Assembly (NCBI RefSeq): GCF_003201815.1
Contig: NZ_QJKB01000006.1
Span: forward strand, 1 to 64,000
Source of the DNA: Undibacterium pigrum
Lineage (GTDB): Bacteria; Pseudomonadota; Gammaproteobacteria; Burkholderiales; Burkholderiaceae_D
Direction: 5' to 3'
DNA: 64,000 nucleotides
Position 1 is the stretch's first letter. The number at the start of each line of letters is the position of its first letter. Positions 19,892-30,406 of this stretch are shown here, one piece after another. The position numbers and the translations under genes are program-made. The notes beneath the pieces were generated by a model. That model ran no database searches and had not been told where the DNA came from. It saw only the letters and a program-made list of their open reading frames with translations.

Positions 19892-20406
19892 ATAGTCCGC
19901 ATTACATATTATTGCCAGTTAATCCTGCATTTATCGCAGTCAGTTTTGCGATCGCCTTTTTCTTTAACTTCCTGCCCTGGGGTGGCTGGATAGGTGTGCC
20001 TGATTTCGTTGCCCTGGTGCTGGTATTCTGGACCATACACCAGCCGCGCAAGGTAGGCATAGGTGTGGCATTTGCCATGGGTTTGCTGATGGATGTACAT
20101 GACTCCATCTACATGGGTGAAAATGCCCTTGCTTATACTCTGTTATCCTACTTCGCCATCATGATACACAGGCGCGTGTTGTGGTTTCATCCGCTGACAC
20201 AGTCTTTGCACGTGTTCCCCTTGTTCATGTTTGCCCAACTGGTGCAGCTTGCCGTACGCATGCTGGTGGCACCGGATGCGCATTTCCCCGGCTGGGCCTA
20301 TTTTACCGTCAGCCTGGTGACCACCGTGCTGTGGCCAGTTGCCACAGTGTTACTGCTGGCACCACAAAGGCGGGCCAAAGATAAAGACCATACTCGTCCT
20401 ATCTAA
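19888..20406 (+). CDS. mreD: Rod-shape determining membrane protein MreD
   Basis: 172 residues, about five membrane helices. The conserved helix LPWGGWIGVPDFVALVLVFW and the G-x-x-M-D block FAMGLLMDVHDSIYMGENALAY identify MreD. It overlaps mreC by four bases and precedes mrdA by 39 bases, so it belongs to one transcription unit. Confidence 0.95.
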   Translation: MNSPHYILLPVNPAFIAVSFAIAFFFNFLPWGGWIGVPDFVALVLVFWTIHQPRKVGIGVAFAMGLLMDVHDSIYMGENALAYTLLSYFAIMIHRRVLWFHPLTQSLHVFPLFMFAQLVQLAVRMLVAPDAHFPGWAYFTVSLVTTVLWPVATVLLLAPQRRAKDKDHTRPI

Positions 20407-20445
20407 GCTGCTGTCCCGATTGCTGCCAGTTTCAAGCTTTTCACT

Positions 20446-22443
20446 ATGACAGAATTAAAGAATACAGAACGCGAACTGCATCACTTCCGCATGCGCCTGA
20501 TTTTTATCGGCGTATTCGTGTTCCTGTGTTTTGCCGCGCTGGTGTCCCGTTTCGTCTGGTTGCAAATCATCAAGCATAATGACTATGCCCTGCTGGCTGA
20601 TGAAAACCGTATCGACATAGTGCCCGTTGTACCCAATCGCGGCCTTATCACCGACAGGAATGGCATTATCCTGGCACGCAATTATTCTGCTTTTACGCTG
20701 GAAATCACGCCTTCAAAAATCCGCAAGGACATGGATGTCCTCATTGATGAGCTGGCCGTGCTGGTGGATATACAGCCCAAGCATCGCAAGCGTTTTCGCA
20801 AATTACTGGAAGATTCCAAGAGCTTTGAGAGCCTGCCCATACGAACCCGTCTGACGGATGAAGAAGTTGCCAGATTTACTGCGCAACGTTTTCGCTTTCC
20901 GGGTGTCGATATTCAGGCGCGCTTGTTCCGTCAATATCCCCAGGGTGATTCGGCTTCGCATGTCATCGGTTACATAGGCCGTATCAGTCCCAAGGATGCC
21001 GAGGCCATTGATGAGATGGAAGACGCTGCCAATTACAATGGCACAGATTACATAGGCAAGGAAGGCCTGGAAAAAAGTTACGAAAAGGTATTGCACGGCA
21101 ATACCGGCTTTGAAGAAGTCGAAGTTGCCGCCGGTGGCCGGGCAGTGCGTGTACTGTCGCGCTCAGCACCAACCTCGGGCAAGAACCTGATTTTGTCGGT
21201 CGACATAGAGTTGCAAAAAGTCATAGAAGAAGCTTTTGGTGACAGGCGCGGCGCATTGGTGGCGATAGAACCTGAGACCGGTGACGTACTGGCCTTTGTA
21301 TCCAAACCTACCTATGATCCCAATCTGTTTGTCGAGGGCATAGATCAGCAAAGCTGGAATGAACTGAACACCTCTGAAGACAAACCTCTGCTGAACCGTC
21401 CATTGACAGGTGCTTACCCACCAGGATCGACTTACAAACCTTTCATGGCCCTGGCTGCGCTGGAACTGGGCAAGCGCACCACCTCGCAAGCCATTGCTGA
21501 TCCTGGTTATTTTACTTTTGGTAATCATACTTTCAAGGACGATAAAGTCGGTGGGCACGGCATGGTCGATATGTACCGTTCCATCGTGCAATCCTGCGAT
21601 ACCTACTATTACATGCTGGCCAATGAACTGACGGTGGATGTCATGCATGATTTCATGGCACCTTTTGGCTTCGGGCAAAAAACCGGTATCGACCTGGAAC
21701 ATGAACGCTCCGGTTTGTTGCCATCGACTGCCTGGAAACGCACGGCCTTCAAGAAGCCTGAGCAAAAACGCTGGGTACTGGGTGATACCATTTCCCTGGG
21801 TATTGGGCAGGGACAAAATACGTTCACGCCTTTGCAAATGGCACATGCCATGGCGACACTGGCGAATAACGGCATCATCATGAAGCCGCATCTGGTCAAG
21901 ATGACGGAAGACCCGCAAACCAGGGCAAGGGTGCTGACTGTTCCCAAGGAAACGGCCCGTATTCCTCTCAAACAGGAAAATATAGATTTCATCAAAAATG
22001 CCATGGTTGGTGTCACCAAGGAAGGTACCTCTGCCAAAGTGTTTCAGGGAACTGAGTATATTTCTGGTGGTAAGACGGGTACGGCACAGGTTGTGGGTAT
22101 CAAAAAAGGTGAAAAATATAATGCCAAAACCATGGCGGCGCGGCATATTGATCACTCCCTGTATACTGCTTTTGCACCAGCAGACAAACCCAAGATAGCG
22201 ATTGCCATCATTGTAGAAAATGGCGGCTTTGGTTCCGAGGCGGCTGCGCCTATCGTGCGCAAGGCACTGGACTATTATTTGCTGGGCAAGCGTCCAAAGG
22301 ATAAGGACAGCAAAGAAGTACCACCACAGCCCAAGCCACAGAGTGATATGGCCTTGTACCGTTCTGATGCAGAGGTCAAGGCACCGGCTGAGCCTGAACC
22401 TGGTCCCAAGCCTGGTGGCGAAACAACAGGCAACAAGGATTGA
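20446..22443 (+). CDS. mrdA: Penicillin-binding protein 2 (elongasome transpeptidase)
   Basis: 665 residues. N-terminal cytoplasmic segment, one membrane helix (about 18-42), a dimerisation domain with NRGLITDRNGIILARN, and the transpeptidase domain with active-site S328 in STYK (PPGSTYKPF) and the K543-TGT box. A Pro/Lys-rich tail ends the protein. It cross-links peptidoglycan during lateral growth as partner of RodA, whose gene starts three bases after the mrdA stop. Confidence 0.98.
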   Translation: MTELKNTERELHHFRMRLIFIGVFVFLCFAALVSRFVWLQIIKHNDYALLADENRIDIVPVVPNRGLITDRNGIILARNYSAFTLEITPSKIRKDMDVLIDELAVLVDIQPKHRKRFRKLLEDSKSFESLPIRTRLTDEEVARFTAQRFRFPGVDIQARLFRQYPQGDSASHVIGYIGRISPKDAEAIDEMEDAANYNGTDYIGKEGLEKSYEKVLHGNTGFEEVEVAAGGRAVRVLSRSAPTSGKNLILSVDIELQKVIEEAFGDRRGALVAIEPETGDVLAFVSKPTYDPNLFVEGIDQQSWNELNTSEDKPLLNRPLTGAYPPGSTYKPFMALAALELGKRTTSQAIADPGYFTFGNHTFKDDKVGGHGMVDMYRSIVQSCDTYYYMLANELTVDVMHDFMAPFGFGQKTGIDLEHERSGLLPSTAWKRTAFKKPEQKRWVLGDTISLGIGQGQNTFTPLQMAHAMATLANNGIIMKPHLVKMTEDPQTRARVLTVPKETARIPLKQENIDFIKNAMVGVTKEGTSAKVFQGTEYISGGKTGTAQVVGIKKGEKYNAKTMAARHIDHSLYTAFAPADKPKIAIAIIVENGGFGSEAAAPIVRKALDYYLLGKRPKDKDSKEVPPQPKPQSDMALYRSDAEVKAPAEPEPGPKPGGETTGNKD

Positions 22444-22445
22444 AT

Positions 22446-23558
22446 ATGCAAAAAAATGGCATTAACTGGCATTTCATCCGTTCGCATATTTTTGTCTTTG
22501 ATGCGACCCTGGCGATCCTGGTTTTTCTGATCATGTCGATAGGTATCATGACCCTGTACTCTGCAGGCATGGATTTTCCTGGGCGCGTCGAAGGCCAGAT
22601 CCGGAATATTCTGGTGTCTTTCTTTATCATGTGGGTGATGGCGAATATCCCGCCTCAGACCCTGATGCGCTTTGCCATCCCTATATATACCTTTGGTGTG
22701 GCCCTGTTGATCGCCGTCGCCATATTTGGTCTGGTCAAAAAAGGCTCACGCCGCTGGCTGCATGTGGGTATAGACATGCAGCCTTCAGAGATGATGAAGA
22801 TTGCCACGCCGCTCATGCTGGCCTGGTATTTCCAGAAACGTGAAGGTGCCTTGCGCTGGCGTGACTTTGTCATCGGCGCGGTCATTCTTGGCATACCTGC
22901 AGCACTGATCGCCAAGCAGCCGGATCTGGGTACTGCCATGCTGGTGACTGCCGCTGGTTTTACTGTGGTTTTTCTGGCTGGCTTATCCTGGAAATTTCTG
23001 ATTTCATTGACCACGGCGGCAGCCATCATTATCCCTACGGTAGTCTGGCCATATATGTTGCATGACTACCAGCGCGACCGGGTATTGACCATGCTGGACC
23101 CCAACCGCGATCCGCTCGGCAAGGGCTTTCACATCATCCAGTCCACCATTGCGGTTGGTTCTGGTGGCTTGCACGGCAAGGGTTACCTGAAAGGCACACA
23201 GGCCCATCTGGAATTCATCCCTGAACATACGACGGATTTTATCTTTGCAGTGTTCTCTGAAGAATTTGGTTTTGTCGGCAATGTCATCCTGGTCAGCCTG
23301 TACTTTTTACTGATCCTGCGCTGCCTGATGATCGCTGCCAATGCACCCACCCTGTTCGCCCGTTTGATGGCCGGTTCTATAACTATGATATTCTTTACCT
23401 ATGCTTTCGTGAATATGGGCATGGTGATAGGCATAGTACCGGTAGTCGGCGTGCCCCTGCCATTCATGAGTTATGGCGGCACCGCACTGGTGACATTGGG
23501 TATGGGATTGGGAATCATGATGAGCGTACAGCGTAATCGTAAACTGGTACAGACATGA
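22446..23558 (+). CDS. rodA: Peptidoglycan glycosyltransferase RodA (SEDS family)
   Basis: 370 residues from ATG 22446, with AAGGA at 22435-22439; a TTG at 22440 overlaps the mrdA stop and is less likely. About ten membrane helices. SEDS signatures are visible: KKGSRRWLHVGIDMQPSEMMKIATPLMLAWYF, AKQPDLGTAMLV, and the C-terminal GMVIGIVPVVGVPLPFMSYGGTALV. It polymerises lipid II together with PBP2. Confidence 0.98.
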   Translation: MQKNGINWHFIRSHIFVFDATLAILVFLIMSIGIMTLYSAGMDFPGRVEGQIRNILVSFFIMWVMANIPPQTLMRFAIPIYTFGVALLIAVAIFGLVKKGSRRWLHVGIDMQPSEMMKIATPLMLAWYFQKREGALRWRDFVIGAVILGIPAALIAKQPDLGTAMLVTAAGFTVVFLAGLSWKFLISLTTAAAIIIPTVVWPYMLHDYQRDRVLTMLDPNRDPLGKGFHIIQSTIAVGSGGLHGKGYLKGTQAHLEFIPEHTTDFIFAVFSEEFGFVGNVILVSLYFLLILRCLMIAANAPTLFARLMAGSITMIFFTYAFVNMGMVIGIVPVVGVPLPFMSYGGTALVTLGMGLGIMMSVQRNRKLVQT

Positions 23559-24757
23559 GATTGCGCATGTCTGCGAGGTCTGCCAAGGCTATTAATTACT
23601 GGCGTTTGCCCCTGCTGGCGGCCAGCGGTGTTTTACTGGCAGCCTGTGGTAGTGCACCCAAGCAAAATACCAGCACGGCAGACCATCCCCGCCCCGCATC
23701 CGGCACTAAATCTACTACTGGTGGTCAGACAGCATCCCTGCCCAAGGCAAATTCTGGCAAGGGTGCTTATTACAAGGATGATGGCCCGGGAGAGAATATC
23801 CCCGAAGGGCTGGAAAATACGGTCGACCCCATCCCTACGCTGGAAAATTATTCGCGTTCGGGTAACAAGCCTTATGTCATCTTTGGCAAAACCTATACGC
23901 CCATAGCAGATAGCACCACGCCTTTCATACAGCGCGGCGTCGGGAGCTGGTATGGCAAGAAATTCCATGGGCAAAAAACTTCATCCGGTGAGCTGTACGA
24001 TATGTACAAAATTACCGCAGCCCATCCCATCTTGCCTATACCGTCTTACGCGCGCGTCACCAACATCAGCAATGGCAAGCAAATCATCGTGCGCATCAAT
24101 GACCGTGGCCCTTTCCATGCCAGCCGCATCATCGATTTGTCTTATACCGCAGCACTGAAACTGGATGTCATCGGCAAAGGCAGCAGCCAGATTGAAGTTG
24201 AACGTTTATTGCCTGCCGATATAGAAAGAATGGCAGAGAACCGCAAAAACCAGCCGGTTCAACCAGTGCGCCAGGAAACAGCGGTGGCCGTAGTACCTGC
24301 TGCAGTCGCCTCAGTGGCAGTCAGCAGTCCGGTGCCAGCGCGAGAAATGCCCGTCATACGCAGTAATCAAGCAAGCATGACCATGGAAGAATTGCTGGCC
24401 GCACAGGACAACAAACCAGTAGAAAAATTTACCCAGCCAGTAACAACTGCAGCCACTACGGCGGCAGCCAATAATGTTGCCAAAGACGTAGCCAACAACG
24501 CGGCAAATGCAGCATCAGCAGCAACCCCCGGCTACTACATACAATTTGGTGCCTACGCGATACGCGCCAATGCTGAAGCCATCATGAATCACTTGAAAAG
24601 CCGCGCTACCAGCAAGCTGCCCGGTTTTGATATTGTGCAGCAAGGCAGTCTGTACCGACTGGTCAGCGGTCCCTTTGCCAACCGTACTGAGGCAAGCGCA
24701 GCGATAGTCCAGGCCACCGATCTTGGTGTTGGCAAACCCCTGGTCGTGCAGCGCTAG
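23555..24757 (+). CDS. rlpA: Septal ring lytic transglycosylase RlpA, DPBB and SPOR domains
   Basis: 400 residues. A lipoprotein signal with lipobox LAAC (Cys31), a double-psi beta-barrel domain (about 128-220; GVGSWYGKKFHGQKTSSGELYDMYKITAAHP, NDRGPFHASRIIDLSYTAA, with the acidic Asp needed for catalysis), an Ala/Val-rich linker and a C-terminal SPOR domain (about 325-400; YYIQFGAYAIRANAEAI) that binds denuded glycan. It cleaves peptide-free glycan at the septum. Its start overlaps the rodA stop by four bases; an alternative Met five residues in is possible. Confidence 0.95.
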   Translation: MRLRMSARSAKAINYWRLPLLAASGVLLAACGSAPKQNTSTADHPRPASGTKSTTGGQTASLPKANSGKGAYYKDDGPGENIPEGLENTVDPIPTLENYSRSGNKPYVIFGKTYTPIADSTTPFIQRGVGSWYGKKFHGQKTSSGELYDMYKITAAHPILPIPSYARVTNISNGKQIIVRINDRGPFHASRIIDLSYTAALKLDVIGKGSSQIEVERLLPADIERMAENRKNQPVQPVRQETAVAVVPAAVASVAVSSPVPAREMPVIRSNQASMTMEELLAAQDNKPVEKFTQPVTTAATTAAANNVAKDVANNAANAASAATPGYYIQFGAYAIRANAEAIMNHLKSRATSKLPGFDIVQQGSLYRLVSGPFANRTEASAAIVQATDLGVGKPLVVQR

Positions 24758-24772
24758 GCTCTATTTTTCGCT

Positions 24773-25687
24773 TTATTCCTCATCTGCCTGTTTCATTTCC
24801 AGCGCCATTTGATACAGGGCATTTTTCTTTTGCCCTGTCAGTTGCGCTGCCAGCCCAGCCGCCTGTTTGACTGAGCATTCTTCCAGTAATATCTGCAAGA
24901 CCCGGCGCGCTTCCAGTTCCTGCTCATCGGCAGCTGCGGGTGCAGCTTCGATAAGGATCACGTATTCGCCTTTCTCCCTGTGGCTGTCAGCTGCCAGCCA
25001 GCTTTCTGCTTCTGCCAGGGTGCAGCGGTGGATTTCTTCAAACAGTTTGCTGACTTCACGCGCCAGCACGATGCGCCGCGCATCGCCAAATATCACGCGC
25101 ATGGCGGCCACTGCTTCGATGATACGGTGCGGTGCTTCATAAAAAATCAGGCTGGCGGGTATGGCTTGTACTTCCCGCAAGATGCTGTCGCGCTGCCCCG
25201 CTTTGGCTGGCAGGAAGCCAACAAAATAAAAACGGTCATGTATCAGGCCGCTGGCTGACAGGGCGCTGATGGCGGCCGAGGCACCCGGCAAAGGCGTGAC
25301 CGGCATGCCCGCCAGCTTGACGGCATCGACTATCTTGGCACCAGGGTCAGACACCCCGGGCGTACCAGCGTCAGACACCAGGGCTATGCGCTCACCCGCT
25401 TGCAGGCGGGCCAGTATTTTTTCCGCCACTTCGCGCTCATTATGCTGATGGGCAGCGATCAGGGGTTTGCTGATACCATAGCGTGATAGCAACTGTGCAG
25501 TATTGCGGGTATCTTCGCAGGCGATGGCATCTGCCAGTGACAGCAAGTGCAAGGCACGCAGAGAGATATCGGCAACATTCCCTATGGGGGTGGCGACTAC
25601 ATATAATGTCGCAGCCGGATAATTTTGCCGGGTCACTGCCTCAATAACAGTGGCACTCGTGAACAGTGCGTTGTCGGTGGCGCTCAT
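24773..25687 (-). CDS. rsmI: 16S rRNA (cytidine1402-2'-O)-methyltransferase
   Basis: 304 residues of the tetrapyrrole-methylase fold: TLYVVATPIGNVADISLRAL, CEDTRNTAQLLSRYGI, LVSDAGTPGVSDPGA, the PLPGASAAISALSASG block and FYEAPHRI. It methylates C1402 of 16S rRNA in the decoding centre. It is convergent with rlpA and divergent from yraN, the same arrangement as the E. coli yraL-yraN region except that lpoA is not between them. Confidence 0.97.
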   Translation of the reverse strand: MSATDNALFTSATVIEAVTRQNYPAATLYVVATPIGNVADISLRALHLLSLADAIACEDTRNTAQLLSRYGISKPLIAAHQHNEREVAEKILARLQAGERIALVSDAGTPGVSDPGAKIVDAVKLAGMPVTPLPGASAAISALSASGLIHDRFYFVGFLPAKAGQRDSILREVQAIPASLIFYEAPHRIIEAVAAMRVIFGDARRIVLAREVSKLFEEIHRCTLAEAESWLAADSHREKGEYVILIEAAPAAADEQELEARRVLQILLEECSVKQAAGLAAQLTGQKKNALYQMALEMKQADEE

Positions 25688-25746
25688 GCCTGTTCCTTTA
25701 TGTAGTATGCATAGTAAGCAAATGAATTAGCCGAGATTGTACGCCA

Positions 25747-26148
25747 ATGAGACTCGCAAAGACTTCAGAAACGCCAGATAGCAATGCAGGAGCAGACCAG
25801 CGTACCAGCCGTCGCCGTAGCGGTGACGAGGCAGAAAGCTTGGCGCTGGCGCATTTGCAAAAAGCAGGCTTGAAACTGATACAACAGAATTTTCTGTGTA
25901 AAGGTGGCGAAATCGACCTCATCATGCAGGATGGGGCTGTGCTGGTCTTCGTCGAAGTCAGAAAACGCAGTTCCATGCAGTTTGGCGGAGCCATTGCCAG
26001 CGTCACACCAGCCAAGCAAAGACGCATGGTACATGCCGCCCAGGTTTATCTGTTAACAAAAAAGACCCAGCCCGCTTGTCGTTTTGATCTGGTGGCCATA
26101 GATGGTGAAGAGATCAAGTGGCTAAAGAATGTTATTGTCGCTGGATGA
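25747..26148 (+). CDS. yraN: YraN family predicted endonuclease (UPF0102)
   Basis: 133 residues with the restriction-endonuclease-like core: G-x-x-A-E near the start (GDEAESLALAHL), the G-E-I-D-L motif (CKGGEIDLIMQDG) and the V-F-V-E-V-(K/R) strand, which together form the D-x-n-E-x-K-type site. The biochemical role is unproven. Next to rsmI and the SIS gene, as in E. coli. Confidence 0.93.
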   Translation: MRLAKTSETPDSNAGADQRTSRRRSGDEAESLALAHLQKAGLKLIQQNFLCKGGEIDLIMQDGAVLVFVEVRKRSSMQFGGAIASVTPAKQRRMVHAAQVYLLTKKTQPACRFDLVAIDGEEIKWLKNVIVAG

Positions 26149-26220
26149 AATTGCAAGCTCACGGACTGTTTGAGTCCACTAATGCCCGGCCTGCCGTATA
26201 ATCTGACGCAATCAGACTAA

Positions 26221-27472
<1,252 letters not shown>

Positions 27473-27482
27473 ACCAGCATGA

Positions 27483-27511
27483 CCGGCAATAGTTTGCCGG
27501 TTTTGTTTTTT
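27483..27511 (+). terminator. Rho-independent terminator after dolP
   Basis: CCGGCAA / TTGCCGG arms, four-base loop, then TTTTGTTTTTT; the LemA start codon follows 12 bases on. Confidence 0.88.
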
Positions 27512-27522
27512 CTGGAGACATC

Positions 27523-28113
27523 ATGATTGCCATGATCGTTTTAGCGGTCATCTTTGCAATACTGGCATTCTGGGTGCTGGGCATACAAAAACGCCTGCTC
27601 AATTCACGCAGGCGCATTAAATATGCATTTTCGCAAATGGATATACAGTTCAAGCGTCGTTATGAACTGATACCCAATATGGTTGAAGTTGCCAAGGGTT
27701 ACATGTCGCAGGAGCGCGATGCGCTGGAAGCCGTGATTGCCGCCCTGAATGAAGCTGTCACGGCAAATTCCATGGCCAGTTTTCATCCTCTGCTAGGTAT
27801 CGCGATACTACATCTGGCAGCAGCGGAAGACAGACTGACCGTGAGTCTGGGCAGAATGTTCGCCATTGTCGATGCATGCCCGGATTTGCAGGCTAATCCA
27901 AATATGCAAAGACTGAGCGGGGAATTAAATGATACTGAAAACAAGATCAGTTTTGCCCGGCAAGCCTACAATGATTGCGTCCTGCAATATAACGAGAGCA
28001 TGCAACATTTTCCTGGCCCCGTCGTCGCCAATATGTTCGGTTTTCATACTGCTGAATTAATGCAGGTGGCAGCGTTTGATAGTAATGCATCACAGCAGCT
28101 TGCTCCTGCATAA
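27523..28113 (+). CDS. LemA family membrane protein
   Basis: 196 residues; ATG at 27523 preceded by TGGAG. One N-terminal membrane helix (residues 1-20), then the LemA helix block IQFKRRYELIPNMVEVAKGYMSQERDALEAV and the C-terminal FARQAYNDCVLQYNESMQHFPG. The usual LemA block 'R.DLIPNLV' is changed to R-x-E-LIPNMV. LemA proteins have an outside N-terminus and a helical cytoplasmic or periplasmic part; the function is unclear. No TPM-domain partner, often found with lemA, lies beside it. Confidence 0.85.
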   Translation: MIAMIVLAVIFAILAFWVLGIQKRLLNSRRRIKYAFSQMDIQFKRRYELIPNMVEVAKGYMSQERDALEAVIAALNEAVTANSMASFHPLLGIAILHLAAAEDRLTVSLGRMFAIVDACPDLQANPNMQRLSGELNDTENKISFARQAYNDCVLQYNESMQHFPGPVVANMFGFHTAELMQVAAFDSNASQQLAPA

Positions 28114-28166
28114 TCAGTTCATCACATCATTAGCAGCATAATCCCAAACAGTCGCGAAGGAGTCTC

Positions 28167-28679
28167 GTGTATATGGATGGTATTCTGGTTTCACTCTTCA
28201 GTTACAAGGCCTGGGCGAATGTGGAAGTGCATGCCGCTCTCGCCAGATTTGATGCTCAACGTTATCCGGACGAATACCTAGCTATGCTGCACACACTTGA
28301 TCATGTCAATGTCGTGGACAGGATATTCAAGGGACATCTGAGCGGAACCGGCGCTGCCGGTTTTACATCGACAAATTCAGAAAAGATACCGGATTTATCG
28401 GCGTTACGCGAGATTGTCAGCGAGACTGACAACTGGTATCTGGATTTTGTATCTGGACTCAGCGTTGAGCGCATGAAGCAGTCCGTGCAATTTGCCTTCA
28501 CGGACGGAGATCAGGGAACAATGACTCGCGAAGAGATGTTGTTGCACGTGATTACCCATGGTGGCTATCACCGCGGTTGCGTGGGACAAATTCTGGAAGG
28601 CATGGGCATCAGTTCCCCGCCTGATTCTTTGACAAAGTTTTTGCACAGGCATGAACCTGAGCGACGCATCCACCAGTGA
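28167..28679 (+). CDS. DinB family protein
   Basis: 170 residues from GTG 28167; ATG 28173 is equally possible (AAGGAG at 28157-28162). The four-helix DinB/YfiT fold is indicated by LFSYKAWANVEVHAALARF at the start, a first metal-ligand helix HTLDHVNVVDRIFKGHLSG and a last HVITHGGYHRGCVGQIL with the paired histidines, so three His could hold a divalent metal. Members include thiol transferases that use bacillithiol or mycothiol, and damage-induced proteins. Substrate unknown. Confidence 0.88.
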   Translation: MYMDGILVSLFSYKAWANVEVHAALARFDAQRYPDEYLAMLHTLDHVNVVDRIFKGHLSGTGAAGFTSTNSEKIPDLSALREIVSETDNWYLDFVSGLSVERMKQSVQFAFTDGDQGTMTREEMLLHVITHGGYHRGCVGQILEGMGISSPPDSLTKFLHRHEPERRIHQ

Positions 28680-28705
28680 AACTTGGGCAGGAGTAAATAT
28701 CTGCC

Positions 28706-29131
28706 TCAGGTCCGTCCCACGACTGACGCAGTCGCCATCAATTCATCAATGAGGGCCAGCAATATCTTGCCTGACATGCGGTGCGGGTCGAGTACAGGCA
28801 AGGGTGAATATTTCAACAAGATCGAAGGATTGATCTTGCTCATATTGGCCTGGCCCATGGTCCAGCCTGCATAACGGCGTTCCAGGATTTCTTCGTAATC
28901 AAGCAGCATCACATCAGTATGACGCTCGTCGCGCAGGATATGGCTGTACAAGGTATTGACGGCTTCCCGGCCACCTTCCAGCACTTGCATGAAGACCTGG
29001 TCGCTGTGGCAAAGTACACCGGTAATGCCATGTTGCGGATTATGCTGACGTGACTGGCTGACGATGGATTGTACGATGTCGCACATTTTTTCATCCACTG
29101 CGCGGCTGGCGTAAAGTAAGCGTACTAGCAT
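28706..29131 (-). CDS. BLUF-domain blue-light sensor protein
   Basis: 141 residues, a stand-alone BLUF domain with a short C-terminal helix cap. The FAD photocycle residues are all present: Tyr7, Asn31, Gln49, Trp90 and Met92, each 14 less than Tyr21, Asn45, Gln63, Trp104 and Met106 of AppA. Such short BLUF proteins signal by binding partners. It starts 12 bases after the folE stop and is probably co-transcribed with folE. Confidence 0.95.
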   Translation of the reverse strand: MLVRLLYASRAVDEKMCDIVQSIVSQSRQHNPQHGITGVLCHSDQVFMQVLEGGREAVNTLYSHILRDERHTDVMLLDYEEILERRYAGWTMGQANMSKINPSILLKYSPLPVLDPHRMSGKILLALIDELMATASVVGRT

Positions 29132-29143
29132 GGCAAGTCCTGG

Positions 29144-29851
29144 TTAGCGTTTGATCAGAGATAAGAATTCACGGCGCAGGTTCGCATCCTTCAAAAAAGA
29201 ACCGTGCATCACACTATTAATCATGGCAGCACCCATGTCTTTCACACCTCGCCAATGCATGCAAAAATGGTCAGCTTCCATGACGACTGCCAGGCCATCT
29301 GGCTGCATTTTTTCTTGCAGGGTGTCGGCCAGTTGCACTACTGCTTCTTCCTGTATCTGTGGGCGGCTCATGACCCATTCTGCAATGCGGGCATATTTCG
29401 ACAAGCCTATCAGATTGGAATGTTCGTTCGGCATGACACCTATCCACACCTTGCCAATAATCGGGCACAGATGATGTGAGCAGGCACTGCGAACGGTGAT
29501 AGGGCCGATGATCATCAGTTCATTCAAATGCGAGGCATTCGGGAATTCGGTGACTGGAGGCATGGGCACATAACGGCCCTTGAACACTTCCTGTATGAAC
29601 ATCTTGGCGACACGGCGGCCAGTATCCTGGGTGTTATGGTCACTCTCGGTATCGATGACCAGGCTTTCCAGCACGGCACGCAGCTTTTCTTCAACTTCGG
29701 CCTGCAATTCATCCATCTCGCCTGCTTCAATGAAACGGGCAATATTGTCATTCGCGTGAAAACGCGTCTTGCTGGCCGTGATGCGTTCACGTATGCGCTG
29801 CGAGACGGGGATATTGACAGCTTTGTAAGCTAAGGGCGTATCGTTGGACAT
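29144..29851 (-). CDS. folE: GTP cyclohydrolase I
   Basis: 235 residues. Converts GTP to 7,8-dihydroneopterin triphosphate, the first step of folate and pterin synthesis. Zinc ligands Cys124, His127 (CSHHLCP) and Cys197 (HFCMHWRGVKD) are in place, with NEHSNLIGLSKYARIAEW and PRIQ-type (RPQIQEE) blocks. About 15 residues longer at the N-terminus than the E. coli enzyme. Upstream of the BLUF gene in the same orientation. Confidence 0.97.
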   Translation of the reverse strand: MSNDTPLAYKAVNIPVSQRIRERITASKTRFHANDNIARFIEAGEMDELQAEVEEKLRAVLESLVIDTESDHNTQDTGRRVAKMFIQEVFKGRYVPMPPVTEFPNASHLNELMIIGPITVRSACSHHLCPIIGKVWIGVMPNEHSNLIGLSKYARIAEWVMSRPQIQEEAVVQLADTLQEKMQPDGLAVVMEADHFCMHWRGVKDMGAAMINSVMHGSFLKDANLRREFLSLIKR

Positions 29852-29928
29852 GCTGAAAACCGGGATGTAAAAAGCCTATGGTAACTGAATTGTCAAATTG
29901 GCGTTGCGACCCCTGCTGAGCCTGTTAG

Positions 29929-30153
29929 CTAAGCAGCGGGCTGCGAACTGTTGTTAAGCTGGTATTCTGCTTCACGTTCTGCCTTCCACTGTGGCAGGCA
30001 ATGCGGACAAAAGCAACTGGCATCGACTTTCAACTCGCCATCAGGTAATTTTTTAAAAGCGATTGGCGGCAGGGCAGTGCACCAGCATGCCTGGCCGGTA
30101 TTATCTGCCATGGCACAAGTAAATTCACGCTGGCAACGTGGGCAGATGCTCAT
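29929..30153 (-). CDS. Cysteine-rich CWC family small protein
   Basis: 74 residues with seven cysteines arranged as CPRC, FTC, ACWCTALPP and CFCPHC. The CWCT-LPP and CPHCL elements match the cysteine-rich CWC family, presumed zinc-binding. Its ATG overlaps the stop of the zf-HC2 gene by four bases, so it is the last gene of the sigma factor operon. Confidence 0.85.
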   Translation of the reverse strand: MSICPRCQREFTCAMADNTGQACWCTALPPIAFKKLPDGELKVDASCFCPHCLPQWKAEREAEYQLNNSSQPAA

Positions 30154-30392
30154 GCATCACCTTTCGCAGGGGATGACGGCCGTTGCTCTTCTGTTCCCCT
30201 TTCTGGCAAACCCTGTATGGCTGACTGCCGCATGGCCTGGCGCAAGAAAGACATTTGCCCGTTGAAACCGGTGCAATAATGGCAAATCGCCAGATGCATT
30301 TTCAATTGGGCACGTTCTGGCAGGCTCAGTGGGCGGTCCATACCTTCCGAGATGAGCTGGTGTGCCTGTTTGCAAGCTAAAAATAATGGCAT
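30150..30392 (-). CDS. zf-HC2 protein, probable anti-sigma factor
   Basis: 80 residues from ATG 30392, with GAGAGAGG just upstream; an extension to 30482 would run into the sigma gene. The zinc-binding anti-sigma motif H-x3-C-x2-C is seen as HLAICHYC, with Cys7 and His11 (CKQAH) as further candidate ligands. No membrane helix, so a soluble ZAS-type regulator that could sense redox or metal. It starts 14 bases after the ECF sigma gene and would hold that sigma factor inactive. Confidence 0.85.
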   Translation of the reverse strand: MPLFLACKQAHQLISEGMDRPLSLPERAQLKMHLAICHYCTGFNGQMSFLRQAMRQSAIQGLPERGTEEQRPSSPAKGDA

Positions 30393-30406
30393 GTTTTTCC
30401 TCTCTC

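Noticed and set aside
21163-22155. 330-residue minus-strand ORF opposite mrdA
   Set aside because: Mirror frame of PBP2; no ribosome site or domain.
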